In this document: in pieces, positions 20,485 through 29,445 of the stretch
Layout: every line of letters starts with the position of its first letter
How positions within the stretch are numbered: the first letter of the stretch is position 1
NCBI GenBank assembly: GCA_947446605.1
Contig: CANFHJ010000013.1
Span: 1-36,322, forward strand
Source of the DNA: Bacteroidota bacterium
GTDB lineage: Bacteria > Bacteroidota > Bacteroidia > UKL13-3
Reading direction: 5' to 3'
Length of the DNA: 36,322 nt
The notes under the pieces: model-generated
Seen by the model: only the letters and a program-made list of their open reading frames with translations
The model's database searches: none
What the model was told of the DNA's origin: nothing
Program-made: the position numbers and the translations under genes

Positions 20485-21312
20485 ATGAAACCCCACATTT
20501 TACCCCTTTTAGCTTTCTTGCTTTGGCAAGATGCATCTCAAGCTCAATTAATTGGCCGAAGCTATGGCGCAAAGCCTTTGGCATTGGGCGGAATAAGCAG
20601 CCTAAGCGATAATGGATTTGAAACAATTAACAATCCAGCCTTACTCGCAAATGGAGCAGAAAACAGCGTATCGCTATTTCAAGAAACCCCATACCTGCAA
20701 AAGGATTTAGGCGTTTCTGGAATAAGTTACCAAAGAAAAAACACTAATTTCTCCCAAGGGATTTGTCTTATTCAATCTGGCAATTCCTATTTCAAACAAC
20801 AACTCTTAGCGTTTGCCCTCGCAAAAAAATTAAGTGAGCACCTTTATTTAGGGGCTGCATTGCATTACCAAGTTAGCTACCAATTTCAATTGCAAACACA
20901 ATATAATTTAATGGGAGCCTTGGGATTGCTATTGCACTTAAAGAAAAATTGGACATTTTCTTCCTGTATTCTTAACTTAAATGCCGCTCGTAATCACTTA
21001 AAAATTGAGCCTAGCCCAATTACAGTAATGCGTTTTGGGTGCGCCTACAAGGTAAACGACAATCTCAATTTTCTAGCTGAGCAAGAACAAATTCTAGGCA
21101 GCCAAGGTCAATTAAAATTGGGCATGAGTATTCGGTTCGACCCAAAATTTGACCTTTACCTTGGATTGAACAAAAGTGCCCAGTTATATAGTTTTGCTTG
21201 TAGTTACCAAACAAAAAAAACGCGCAGTATAGTTGGCGCAAGTGTGCATGCTGTATTAGGAATTAGCCCATATATTGAATTTCAGTATTTACCCTTTAGC
21301 AGTAAAAAATAA
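20485..21312 (+). CDS. Putative outer-membrane beta-barrel protein (PorV/PorQ-like)
   Basis: Signal peptide; RSYGAKPLALGGISSLSDNGFETINNPALLA is the typical GA.alGga......d.....NPA.la opening of this family; alternating amphipathic strands. Confidence 0.6.
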   Translation: MKPHILPLLAFLLWQDASQAQLIGRSYGAKPLALGGISSLSDNGFETINNPALLANGAENSVSLFQETPYLQKDLGVSGISYQRKNTNFSQGICLIQSGNSYFKQQLLAFALAKKLSEHLYLGAALHYQVSYQFQLQTQYNLMGALGLLLHLKKNWTFSSCILNLNAARNHLKIEPSPITVMRFGCAYKVNDNLNFLAEQEQILGSQGQLKLGMSIRFDPKFDLYLGLNKSAQLYSFACSYQTKKTRSIVGASVHAVLGISPYIEFQYLPFSSKK

Positions 21313-23330
21313 TGCGCTTTTTATTTCTTATACAACTCAGTTTAATTACACAATTGTTGTTTTCCCAAAACATTGATGTGCCTAAAAAGTGGATCAAAGA
21401 GCAAGTGGTTATTTTATGTGAAAACCAAAGTATGGCTATAGATCAAAGCGACTTGGAAATGAACATGAATGAATGGCTTGAAAACCCATTAATACTGAAT
21501 AAAACTGATTTTTTTGAAATCAATAAATTCCTTTTCTTAAATCAGAATCAAAAGGCAAACCTATTACAACACCTAAAAAAATATGGTCCATTTTTAGACC
21601 AATATGAGCTGCAAGCTATTGAAGGTTTTGATGAAAAAACGGCGCAATTATTGAGTTATTTTGTAATTATTGACGAACGCAATGGGATTGATTATTACTC
21701 TTTGAAAGAGATACTCAAAAACGGCAAAAACGAACTCATACTTGGTTTGGATCAAAACTTCCAAAAAAGTAAAGGCTATGAGGCCCCAGAACAATTTGTT
21801 GGTTCGAACCAACGCATTGCCTTGCGGTACAGATTTGCATTGGCCAACAAACTATATTTTGGCTGTAGTTTTGAAAAAGATGCTGGAGAAAGCTGGGGAA
21901 CTATTGGAGATTTTCAAGGATTTCACTTCGTTTATAAAGGCAAAGGGCTTTTACAAACCCTTGCGCTTGGCGATTACCAAGCAAATTTTGGAAAAGGTTT
22001 GTCCATAGGCAGTTCTATGTTTAATGGTAAATCAGCTCTGGTATTTCAAAATCAATATTTAAATGAGGGAATAAAAGCCTACCGTTCCTTAAATGAAAGC
22101 GGATTTTTTAGAGGCATTGCCATTGGTTTAAAGAAAAATCATTTCAATTTTCATGTGATGGCAAGCTTACTCCCACAAAGTGCATTGGTAAAATATGACA
22201 GCCTATTGCAAGAGGATAAAATTGGCAATATCATAGCAAGTGGCTTGCATAGAACACAACTTGAAATAGCTAAAAAGAATAGTGTTTATAAAACCTTTTT
22301 TGGCATTCAAATTACCTATCAAAAAAAGAAATTACAACTTGGTGCCAGTTATAATAAACAAGAAAATAGTAGCAATTCTAAATTAGAAAGTGATTTCAAA
22401 AACTGGCAAAACCCTATATTAAACAGCCATCTTGGGCTATCTGGTAATTATTACCTAAACAATATCTTAATAGGTACCGAATTATCTTTTATGGGGAATG
22501 GAGAACAGGGCATAATTGCAAATGCATTAATTCCCCTAAATGCCAAATTGGATGCCATGTGCATTCACAGAAATTTCAGCAAAGCCTTTGAAAACAATTA
22601 CGGAAATGTTTGGAGCGCAAACAGCAGTATTGGCAATGAAAAAGGAACCTATATGGCATTTAGTTACCGACCAAAGAAATACCACCAAATAGATTTCTAT
22701 ACGGATGTATTTAAAACAAGTGGCCCAAGTTATCAAGCGGCCTATGCCAATTTAAGCAAGGATTATTTTGTGCATTATACTTGGCAACAATCAAAAACAT
22801 TTCAGATTGAAATGAGGTACAGACAACAAGAAACAGAAAAAAACATACCATCAGAAATGAGTAAAACAAAAATATTAGTACCAGAAACACGCAGCCAATT
22901 CAGGTTTCAGGCAAATTACAGTATTAATAAAGCGTGGACCTACCAATTTAGGGCAGAGAAAATTATAGCACAAAAAACAGATGGTATAAAATATGCAGGA
23001 CAATTAATTTTCCATGATTTAAACTACCATCCAAAAGGAGAAAAAATGAGTTTACATGCCAGGTTTTGCATCTTTCAGATTGAAGATTTTTGCGCCCGAA
23101 TTTACATGCAAGAAGGGGATGTAATTTATAATTACGCGCAAACACAATTAAATGGAAATGGCTATCGTACCTATTTAATTGCGGGATATAGGATCGGCAA
23201 AAAGACACAACTACAAATTAAAATTGCACAAACCTATTTACCAGAAAAATTAGAAATAGGAAGTGGCTTAGACCAAACCAAAGGTCCTTTTCAAAGTGAA
23301 GGAAAAATTCAATTGTTTATGAAGTTCTAA
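21312..23330 (+). CDS. Helix-hairpin-helix protein with C-terminal outer-membrane beta-barrel
   Basis: Signal peptide; ENPLILNKTDFFEINKFLFLNQNQKANLLQHLKKYGPFLDQYELQAIEGFDEKTAQLLSYFVI is a double HHH; the remainder is alternating barrel-like strands ending in a terminal Phe (IQLFMKF). ATG overlaps the upstream stop (TAATG). Confidence 0.75.
   Translation: MRFLFLIQLSLITQLLFSQNIDVPKKWIKEQVVILCENQSMAIDQSDLEMNMNEWLENPLILNKTDFFEINKFLFLNQNQKANLLQHLKKYGPFLDQYELQAIEGFDEKTAQLLSYFVIIDERNGIDYYSLKEILKNGKNELILGLDQNFQKSKGYEAPEQFVGSNQRIALRYRFALANKLYFGCSFEKDAGESWGTIGDFQGFHFVYKGKGLLQTLALGDYQANFGKGLSIGSSMFNGKSALVFQNQYLNEGIKAYRSLNESGFFRGIAIGLKKNHFNFHVMASLLPQSALVKYDSLLQEDKIGNIIASGLHRTQLEIAKKNSVYKTFFGIQITYQKKKLQLGASYNKQENSSNSKLESDFKNWQNPILNSHLGLSGNYYLNNILIGTELSFMGNGEQGIIANALIPLNAKLDAMCIHRNFSKAFENNYGNVWSANSSIGNEKGTYMAFSYRPKKYHQIDFYTDVFKTSGPSYQAAYANLSKDYFVHYTWQQSKTFQIEMRYRQQETEKNIPSEMSKTKILVPETRSQFRFQANYSINKAWTYQFRAEKIIAQKTDGIKYAGQLIFHDLNYHPKGEKMSLHARFCIFQIEDFCARIYMQEGDVIYNYAQTQLNGNGYRTYLIAGYRIGKKTQLQIKIAQTYLPEKLEIGSGLDQTKGPFQSEGKIQLFMKF
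21798..21813. repeat. Perfect 16-bp palindrome GTTGGTTCGAACCAAC (copy of the recurrent GGTTCGAACC motif)
   Basis: Direct reading; other exact 10-bp cores at 16031-16040 and 33748-33757. Confidence 0.9.
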
Positions 23331-24050
23331 TTAATTCTTTTTTCCTGTTGTTAGTTTGGTATTTAACTCACGTTTTACGCGTGCATGCAATACCGCTTGA
23401 TGCTTTACCATAAAATTTTCAACTTCATTTTTACCAATACTAGAAAGCATTCGCAGGGACCAGGACAAAGCTTTTACTACCATATCATGCCGGTCATTTA
23501 CCAATAATTCGCAAACCGCTAAAGTTTTTTCAATATCGCCCTTCCCACCGCGAGATTTCATATTGAGTGGTATGGTGGCTACTAATGCCAACCTGCGCAT
23601 CCAAAAATCTGAATGCTTTGCCAATTGGTGAATAAATTTTGTACTGAGCTGTTTGTTTCGCCAAGCAATTCCAAAAACATTTACGCCAAAAGTGTCAACA
23701 CAAACCCAATTGTCCATTCCTTTTGTAAAATCATTAAAATCTGCTTCAGTAAATAGTTCCAATGCTTTCTTTTCTAGACCAATAAATTCATAAGCCAATT
23801 GTACCGTTTCCATATAGCCTTCATTAATCAGAAGCTTTGCCAATTCCATTTTTTGGGCTGCAGTAAAATCTTTACAAATTACGCTAAGTTCCTTTAAAAT
23901 CAACTTTAGATCTGGATTTTTAACGCCATATATTTTCAAAATGCTGGGATAAGAAATGATGGCAAATTCCTTTCTGCCCTCATCCTTGAGTTGCAAAAAG
24001 CTTTGGTGCAATCCTTCTATTATATTTTTCAAATCCTGCTTGTTTTTCAT
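23331..24050 (-). CDS. DNA alkylation repair (AlkD-like, HEAT-repeat) protein
   Basis: DNWVCVDTFGVNVFGIAW and SDFWMRRLALVATI match the AlkD-like NWd..D / W.rR.a pattern. Confidence 0.75.
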   Translation of the reverse strand: MKNKQDLKNIIEGLHQSFLQLKDEGRKEFAIISYPSILKIYGVKNPDLKLILKELSVICKDFTAAQKMELAKLLINEGYMETVQLAYEFIGLEKKALELFTEADFNDFTKGMDNWVCVDTFGVNVFGIAWRNKQLSTKFIHQLAKHSDFWMRRLALVATIPLNMKSRGGKGDIEKTLAVCELLVNDRHDMVVKALSWSLRMLSSIGKNEVENFMVKHQAVLHARVKRELNTKLTTGKKN

Positions 24051-24121
24051 TTCTTACTTAAAATTTAGTCACTTAAACCATGTTCTCCACAAAAAAAGCG
24101 AATAAGAGTCATAAATTCACA

Positions 24122-24153
24122 TTTGGAATCACTTAACGATTTGGTTACTTTTG
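24122..24153 (+). promoter_or_regulatory. Bacteroidota-type promoter upstream of the SPT/KBL-like gene
   Basis: TTTGG (24122-24126), 19 nt spacer, TACTTTTG (24146-24153); 24 nt before the ATG at 24178. Confidence 0.6.
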
Positions 24154-24177
24154 CCCGCAAATAAAGCAAACAGACAA

Positions 24178-25431
24178 ATGGATCTTTTTGAAAAACTACA
24201 GAAGAAAGCGGGCCCATTAGGCCAATATGCCGATGATGCATACGGCTATTACATGTTTCCGAAATTAGAAGGCGAAATTGGTCCTGAAATGGATTTCCGT
24301 GGCCAAAGGATGCTTAATTGGAGTCTTAACAATTATTTAGGTTTAGCCAATCACCCAGAAGTACGCCAAACAGATGCGGAAGCAGCTGCTAAATTTGGCT
24401 TAGGCTATCCAATGGGTGCGCGCATGATGAGTGGAAACTCTGTTTACCACGAACAACTAGATAGAGAATTGGCTGCTTTTGAATCTAAAGAAGATGCTGT
24501 TTTATTAAACTATGGATACCAAGGAATGGTGAGTGCCATTGACGCCTTGGTTGATAGACATGATGTAATTGTATACGATGCCGAAAGTCATGCTTGTATT
24601 GTTGATGGTGTTAGACTTCACATGGGCAAGCGCTTTGTGTTCGAACATAACGACATGCTAAGCTTAGAAAAGCAATTGCAACGCGCTACTCGTTTAACAC
24701 AAGAATCGGGAGGTGCTATTTTGGTAATTACTGAAGGTGTATTTGGAATGACAGGTGCACAGGGAAATTTGAAAGATATTGTTGCACTAAAATCAAAATA
24801 TAATTTTCGCTTATTTGTAGATGATGCGCATGGATTTGGCACCATGGGAAAAACAGGCGCTGGTACAGGTGAGGAGCAAAATTGCCAAGATGGGATAGAT
24901 ATTTATTTTGGAACCTTTGCAAAATCAATGGCATTAATTGGAGGTTTTATTGCTGCCAATAAAGAAGTAGTAAAATTCTTGCGTTACAATTTACGTTCTC
25001 AGATTTATGCTAAATCGGTGCCAATGCCAATTGTAATTGGTGCTCTAAAAAGATTGGACTTAATTCGCAATCACCCGGAATTTAGAGAAAATTTATGGAA
25101 AGTAGTGAATGCGTTACAAACCGGATTAAAGGCAGAAGGCTTTGACTTGGGTCGAACCAACTCCCCTGTTTCTCCTGTTATTATGCACGGAACTGTTGCT
25201 GAATCTACAGCAGTAGTGCACGACTTAAGAGAAAATTACCATATTTTCTGTTCTGTAGTTGTTTATCCTGTTATTCCAAAAGGCATGATTTTATTGCGTT
25301 TAATTCCTACAGCAGTTCATACAGTGGAGCAAGCGGAAATAACCATCAAAGCTTTCAAAGAAATTAGAGAGAAATTGAAAGATGGTGCTTATAATAACGA
25401 CAAGGTGATTAACATGGCAGAAAAAAATTGA
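24178..25431 (+). CDS. PLP-dependent alpha-oxoamine synthase family (serine palmitoyltransferase / KBL / cysteate acyltransferase-like)
   Basis: NWSLNNYLGLANHPEV, GARMMSGNSVYHEQLDRELA, YDAESHACIVDGVRLHMG, FVDDAHGFGTMGKTGAGTGE, PLP-Lys FGTFAKSMALIGGFIA. Start placed at ATG 24178, not the upstream TTG at 24151. Confidence 0.9.
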   Translation: MDLFEKLQKKAGPLGQYADDAYGYYMFPKLEGEIGPEMDFRGQRMLNWSLNNYLGLANHPEVRQTDAEAAAKFGLGYPMGARMMSGNSVYHEQLDRELAAFESKEDAVLLNYGYQGMVSAIDALVDRHDVIVYDAESHACIVDGVRLHMGKRFVFEHNDMLSLEKQLQRATRLTQESGGAILVITEGVFGMTGAQGNLKDIVALKSKYNFRLFVDDAHGFGTMGKTGAGTGEEQNCQDGIDIYFGTFAKSMALIGGFIAANKEVVKFLRYNLRSQIYAKSVPMPIVIGALKRLDLIRNHPEFRENLWKVVNALQTGLKAEGFDLGRTNSPVSPVIMHGTVAESTAVVHDLRENYHIFCSVVVYPVIPKGMILLRLIPTAVHTVEQAEITIKAFKEIREKLKDGAYNNDKVINMAEKN

Positions 25432-25515
25432 CAAAATATTGTCGATTGAATTTCGTTAGTTTGACATTGGTATTTATTTAACTTTTAAATACCTCAAAAA
25501 CCTATTAGTAAATAA

Positions 25516-25977
25516 ATGACTATTAAAAAAATTGGATTTCTATTGCTCATTTTTGCAGCAATCTCATTTAAATCTGCCGAAGAAATTAAGTGGCTTGATT
25601 TCAACAAAGGCTATGAAATGGCCAAAAAGAAAAACAAGATCATGTTGGTAGATGTATATACCGATTGGTGCGGCTGGTGCAAGAGAATGGACAAAGATGC
25701 CTATGCAAAAGAAGGTATCATTAAAGCTGTAAATGCAGATTTTGTTGCAGTAAAATTTAATCCAGAAATCCAAGGTGTAACCTATACATATGATGGTAAA
25801 AATTATACTGGGGAGCAATTAGCTGGTGTAATAAGCAACTATCAAATTAATGGGTATCCAACCACCATATTCATATATCCTAAAGGTAAAAAAATAGAGG
25901 TAATGGCAGGTTATAGAAATGCTGAGCAATTGGCGCCAATTTTAGGTGATATCAAACAAAAGTTTCGCAGTAAATAA
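25516..25977 (+). CDS. Exported thioredoxin-family protein
   Basis: N-terminal signal-like helix; VDVYTDWCGWCKRMDKDAY active site (CGWC); INGYPTTIFIYPKGK cis-Pro loop. Confidence 0.9.
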   Translation: MTIKKIGFLLLIFAAISFKSAEEIKWLDFNKGYEMAKKKNKIMLVDVYTDWCGWCKRMDKDAYAKEGIIKAVNADFVAVKFNPEIQGVTYTYDGKNYTGEQLAGVISNYQINGYPTTIFIYPKGKKIEVMAGYRNAEQLAPILGDIKQKFRSK

Positions 25978-25992
25978 TATTCCCTAAACCAT

Positions 25993-26030
25993 AAAAAAAG
26001 CCGCTCATTATATTATGAGCGGCTTTTTTT
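25993..26030. terminator. Bidirectional rho-independent terminator
   Basis: AAAAAAAGCCGCTCAT-TATATT-ATGAGCGGCTTTTTTT between convergent genes. Confidence 0.9.
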
Positions 26031-26044
26031 ATTTTATCTAAATA

Positions 26045-26911
26045 TTAAATATGACGTTCTGCATGGTAAGAAGACCTTACCAAGGCGCCAGATTCTACAT
26101 AATTAAAGCCCATTGCCAAACCTGCTTCTTTGTAATAAGCAAATTGTTCTGGCGTAATAAAAGCCTCAACATTCACGTGCATTTTTGTTGGTTGCAAATA
26201 TTGACCTAGTGTTAATACATCACAATTATGAGCGACCAAATCTTGCATTACTTCTAGCACTTCCTGTTCCGTTTCGCCAAGGCCTAACATTACGCCACTT
26301 TTGGTTCTTCTTCCACGTGCTTTGGTTAATTTAATTTGCTCTAAACTACGCTCGTATTTGGCTTGAGGACGAACCTTGCGGTATAAACGTTTTACAGTTT
26401 CCATATTATGAGATACTACCTCTGGTTTTTCATCTAATACCTGGTAAAGTAAATCCCAATGCGAGAGAAAATCTGGAATTAACACTTCCATAGTAGTTCC
26501 AGGACTTTCCTGTTTTACCATACGAATTGTATCGGCCCAAACTTTTGCACCTTTATCTGGTAATTCGTCTCTGTTTACAGAAGTGATAACAGCATGCTTA
26601 ACTTTCATTAAACGAATGGCATCTGCTACCCTGCGTGGTTCATCTAAATCATAGTTGTGAGCTCTTCCTGTAGCAACCGCACAAAACGAGCAACTGCGCG
26701 TACAGGTATTGCCCAAAATCATAAAGGTTGCCGTTCCTTCTCCCCAACATTCGCCCATATTCGGGCAATTCCCACTTTCACAAATCGTATGTAATTTATG
26801 TTCGTCCACTAAACGACGAACATTTCTATAGCTTTCGCCTGTAGGTAATTTCACTTTAAGCCAACTTGGCTTTTTCACTTTCTCTTCTCCTAATACGGGT
26901 AATTCAATCAT
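26045..26911 (-). CDS. lipA: Lipoyl synthase LipA
   Basis: [36 protein letters not shown], both 4Fe-4S motifs; [11 protein letters not shown]. Confidence 0.97.
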   Translation of the reverse strand: MIELPVLGEEKVKKPSWLKVKLPTGESYRNVRRLVDEHKLHTICESGNCPNMGECWGEGTATFMILGNTCTRSCSFCAVATGRAHNYDLDEPRRVADAIRLMKVKHAVITSVNRDELPDKGAKVWADTIRMVKQESPGTTMEVLIPDFLSHWDLLYQVLDEKPEVVSHNMETVKRLYRKVRPQAKYERSLEQIKLTKARGRRTKSGVMLGLGETEQEVLEVMQDLVAHNCDVLTLGQYLQPTKMHVNVEAFITPEQFAYYKEAGLAMGFNYVESGALVRSSYHAERHI

Positions 26912-26914
26912 CTC

Positions 26915-27670
26915 TTAATTTCTATTTCCAAAATCGTATGCAATATAAAAACCATAAAAAAGTTGGTCGTAATTGGTATGTGCCATAATAGGAACACCTT
27001 GCATAAAGGCATCCACAGTAAGCCCAGCTTCCAAACATCTCATTTCATCGGCATATTGCCCCCATTCTACTTGAATTGCTGCCCTACCAAAACCGCCCAA
27101 TTTCAGTTGGGTTTCTCCAAATCCTTTAAAAAAGCTAGAATTTCCATAAATACGATAAACGTCTGTATGCTTCTCTGGATCGTATTTTTCACTAACATAA
27201 TAGCCCTCACCAGGAGAATTATCATATTGATATAATATTTCTAAATAAACTGGCTTTAAGAAAGCTACGGTAGCACCCAAGCTATAAACAAAGTTAACAC
27301 CCACTGCATTTTTGTATGGTCTATCTGCAATTACTATGGTTTGCCCTAAACTGGTTCTAAGAAAAAAAGCTGCATTCATGCGACCAAACGTATATTGGCT
27401 TTGACTTTGCGTATAGCCTTGTCTGCGAACCTCCTTAGGATGACGAATACGAGAAAAATCGAATTCTAAATGATTTTGTTGCTTGCCTGTTTTGTGCCAA
27501 CCATAGCGGTAATAAATACCTGTGGAGGCAAATGAATTCCTATCAACGCCAAACAAATGACTTTGGGTATACATCAATTGCGGTTCGGTAATAGGTGCAT
27601 TTTGTGCAAACACCTGATTTGCTAGCGTTAACAAGCAAATTACAAAAAAGAAATTCCTGAACTTTTTCAA
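26915..27670 (-). CDS. Hypothetical exported, probably outer-membrane, protein
   Basis: Signal peptide MKKFRNFFFVICLLTLANQVFAQ; alternating aromatic strands; 3 nt upstream of lipA on the same strand. Confidence 0.6.
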   Translation of the reverse strand: MKKFRNFFFVICLLTLANQVFAQNAPITEPQLMYTQSHLFGVDRNSFASTGIYYRYGWHKTGKQQNHLEFDFSRIRHPKEVRRQGYTQSQSQYTFGRMNAAFFLRTSLGQTIVIADRPYKNAVGVNFVYSLGATVAFLKPVYLEILYQYDNSPGEGYYVSEKYDPEKHTDVYRIYGNSSFFKGFGETQLKLGGFGRAAIQVEWGQYADEMRCLEAGLTVDAFMQGVPIMAHTNYDQLFYGFYIAYDFGNRN

Positions 27671-27675
27671 ATGAT

Positions 27676-27683
27676 TAACTTTG
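27676..27683 (+). promoter_or_regulatory. Bacteroidota -7 box (TAACTTTG) upstream of the OsmC gene
   Basis: Matches TAnnTTTG, 21 nt before the ATG at 27705. Confidence 0.35.
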
Positions 27684-27704
27684 CTTCAAATCTATAAAAA
27701 AAAC

Positions 27705-28112
27705 ATGGCAACTTCAGAAGTAGTTTACCAAGGCGAATTAAGGTGTAAAGCTAAACATTTACAATCAGAAAGCATAATTGTGACAGATGCTCCAATTGAC
27801 AATCATGGAAAGGGTGAGGCATTTTCCCCAACTGATTTATTGGCAACCTCATTGGGTGTGTGTATGCTCACCATTATGGGCATTGAAGCCAATAAACACC
27901 ATGTAAACATTGATGGAACACAAATAAGTATTACCAAACACATGGGTACACTACCTAGGAGGGTAACTAAAATTGAAATAAAGGTAAATGTTCCTACGCT
28001 TGGATTAAGCGATAGGCAAAAAACGGCTCTAACAGAAGCAGGGATAAATTGTCCAGTGGCCAAGAGCCTGCACCCGGATTTACTTCAGGATATTGAAATT
28101 AACTACAATTAG
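27705..28112 (+). CDS. OsmC/Ohr-family peroxiredoxin-like protein
   Basis: FSPTDLLATSLGVCMLTIMGIEA and INCPVAKSLHPDL two-Cys motifs. Start placed at MATSEVVYQG. Confidence 0.9.
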   Translation: MATSEVVYQGELRCKAKHLQSESIIVTDAPIDNHGKGEAFSPTDLLATSLGVCMLTIMGIEANKHHVNIDGTQISITKHMGTLPRRVTKIEIKVNVPTLGLSDRQKTALTEAGINCPVAKSLHPDLLQDIEINYN

Positions 28113-28222
28113 AAGCTAATTCCAATGGCTGGAACTGGAATAGAAAACTTGGGGCAGCTTCCTTTGCAAGCACTTAAGCTCAACAGAGCAAAAATGGCGA
28201 TGGCATAAATTATCTTTTTCAT
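28109..28222 (-). CDS. Small lipoprotein (37 aa precursor)
   Basis: MKKIIYAIAIFALLSLSACKGSCPKFSIPVPAIGISF*: signal peptide with lipobox LSAC. The 82-aa ORF in the track starts too far upstream. Confidence 0.7.
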   Translation of the reverse strand: MKKIIYAIAIFALLSLSACKGSCPKFSIPVPAIGISF

Positions 28223-28239
28223 ACTAAAATTATTAACTA

Positions 28240-29445
28240 TTGAATACAACGAGCCAATTTGTCCAACTATTGCAATCATTTGATTTGGAAGGTTTTTTGA
28301 CCCAAAACAAACAAATGGATGCCAGCCGATTTTTATTGGCCCACAAAGGTAATACAAATGATTTGAATTGGCTATTAGCTGAACAAATCAAATTATATCC
28401 CAAGGCTTTCCACAAACTTCCTCATTTTGTTAAAAACCATTGTTGGTTCACCTCAAAAAGTTATGAACAAGCCAGTGGGGAAGCGTCTGCTTTATACAAA
28501 TCTAAATTAATTTCAGGAGCAAAATTATTAGACTTGTCTGGTGGCTTAGGTGTAGATGATTGGGCTTTTTCACGAAATTTTGACAAAATCATTTCCCTGG
28601 ATCCAGATGAAACCCTCAATGAAATTGTAAGAGAGAACTACCGAAGGTTAAAATGTACTAACATTGAAAGAATTAGTATTACCGCGGAGGAATACCTTCA
28701 ACATACCCAAGAAAAATTTGACCTCCTATACCTAGATGCCGACAGAAGACCAGCCAATGGAAAAAGTTATTTCTTAAACCAAGATGCCCCAAATTTTTTA
28801 GAAATTCAGGATGCTTGCTTTTTACTTTCACAAAGAATCCTCTTGAAACTTTCACCTATGGCCGACCTTCATTACTTGCAAGAAACACTTTCACATATTG
28901 AGAAAATAATTGTTGTAGGAGACAAAAAGGAAGTAAAGGAAGTATTGGTTTTGTTAAACAATTCCAATGAAATTAAGCCAATTATTGAAAGTGTAGTGCT
29001 CATGGAAGAGGAAGAGTTTCTGCACTTTTCTAGCGAAAAGGACATTCAATTAGAAATTAGCTATGTAAATACCCTTGCTAAATTTTTCTTTGAGCCCCAT
29101 GTGGCAATTATTAAAGCACAACTCAGCTTAAACTATGCAAATGCGTGTGGTTTGAACCAATTGGCTGCTAACAGTTCCTTTTATATTGGTAAACATATTC
29201 CCGAAAATTTTATGGGACGAAGTTTTGAAATTGTTAAGGCCTTTGAATTCTCCAAGCGTATATTCCAGCAATACTTAAAAACTACGCATTTGGATCAGGC
29301 CAATATTACCAAAAGAAATTTTGTACTGAGCGTTGAAGAAATTAGAAAAGCCTATAAAATAAAAGAGGGTGGCAAAGATTATTTATTCTTTAGCACCCTC
29401 TCTGATGGAACCCGTATGGTTTATCACTGTATCAAAACAGCCTAA
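28240..29445 (+). CDS. Class I SAM-dependent methyltransferase (THUMP-like/RNA-type)
   Basis: LLDLSGGLGVDDWAFSRNFDKIISLDPDETL SAM-binding motif and LLYLDADRRP; TTG start presumed. Confidence 0.75.
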   Translation: MNTTSQFVQLLQSFDLEGFLTQNKQMDASRFLLAHKGNTNDLNWLLAEQIKLYPKAFHKLPHFVKNHCWFTSKSYEQASGEASALYKSKLISGAKLLDLSGGLGVDDWAFSRNFDKIISLDPDETLNEIVRENYRRLKCTNIERISITAEEYLQHTQEKFDLLYLDADRRPANGKSYFLNQDAPNFLEIQDACFLLSQRILLKLSPMADLHYLQETLSHIEKIIVVGDKKEVKEVLVLLNNSNEIKPIIESVVLMEEEEFLHFSSEKDIQLEISYVNTLAKFFFEPHVAIIKAQLSLNYANACGLNQLAANSSFYIGKHIPENFMGRSFEIVKAFEFSKRIFQQYLKTTHLDQANITKRNFVLSVEEIRKAYKIKEGGKDYLFFSTLSDGTRMVYHCIKTA

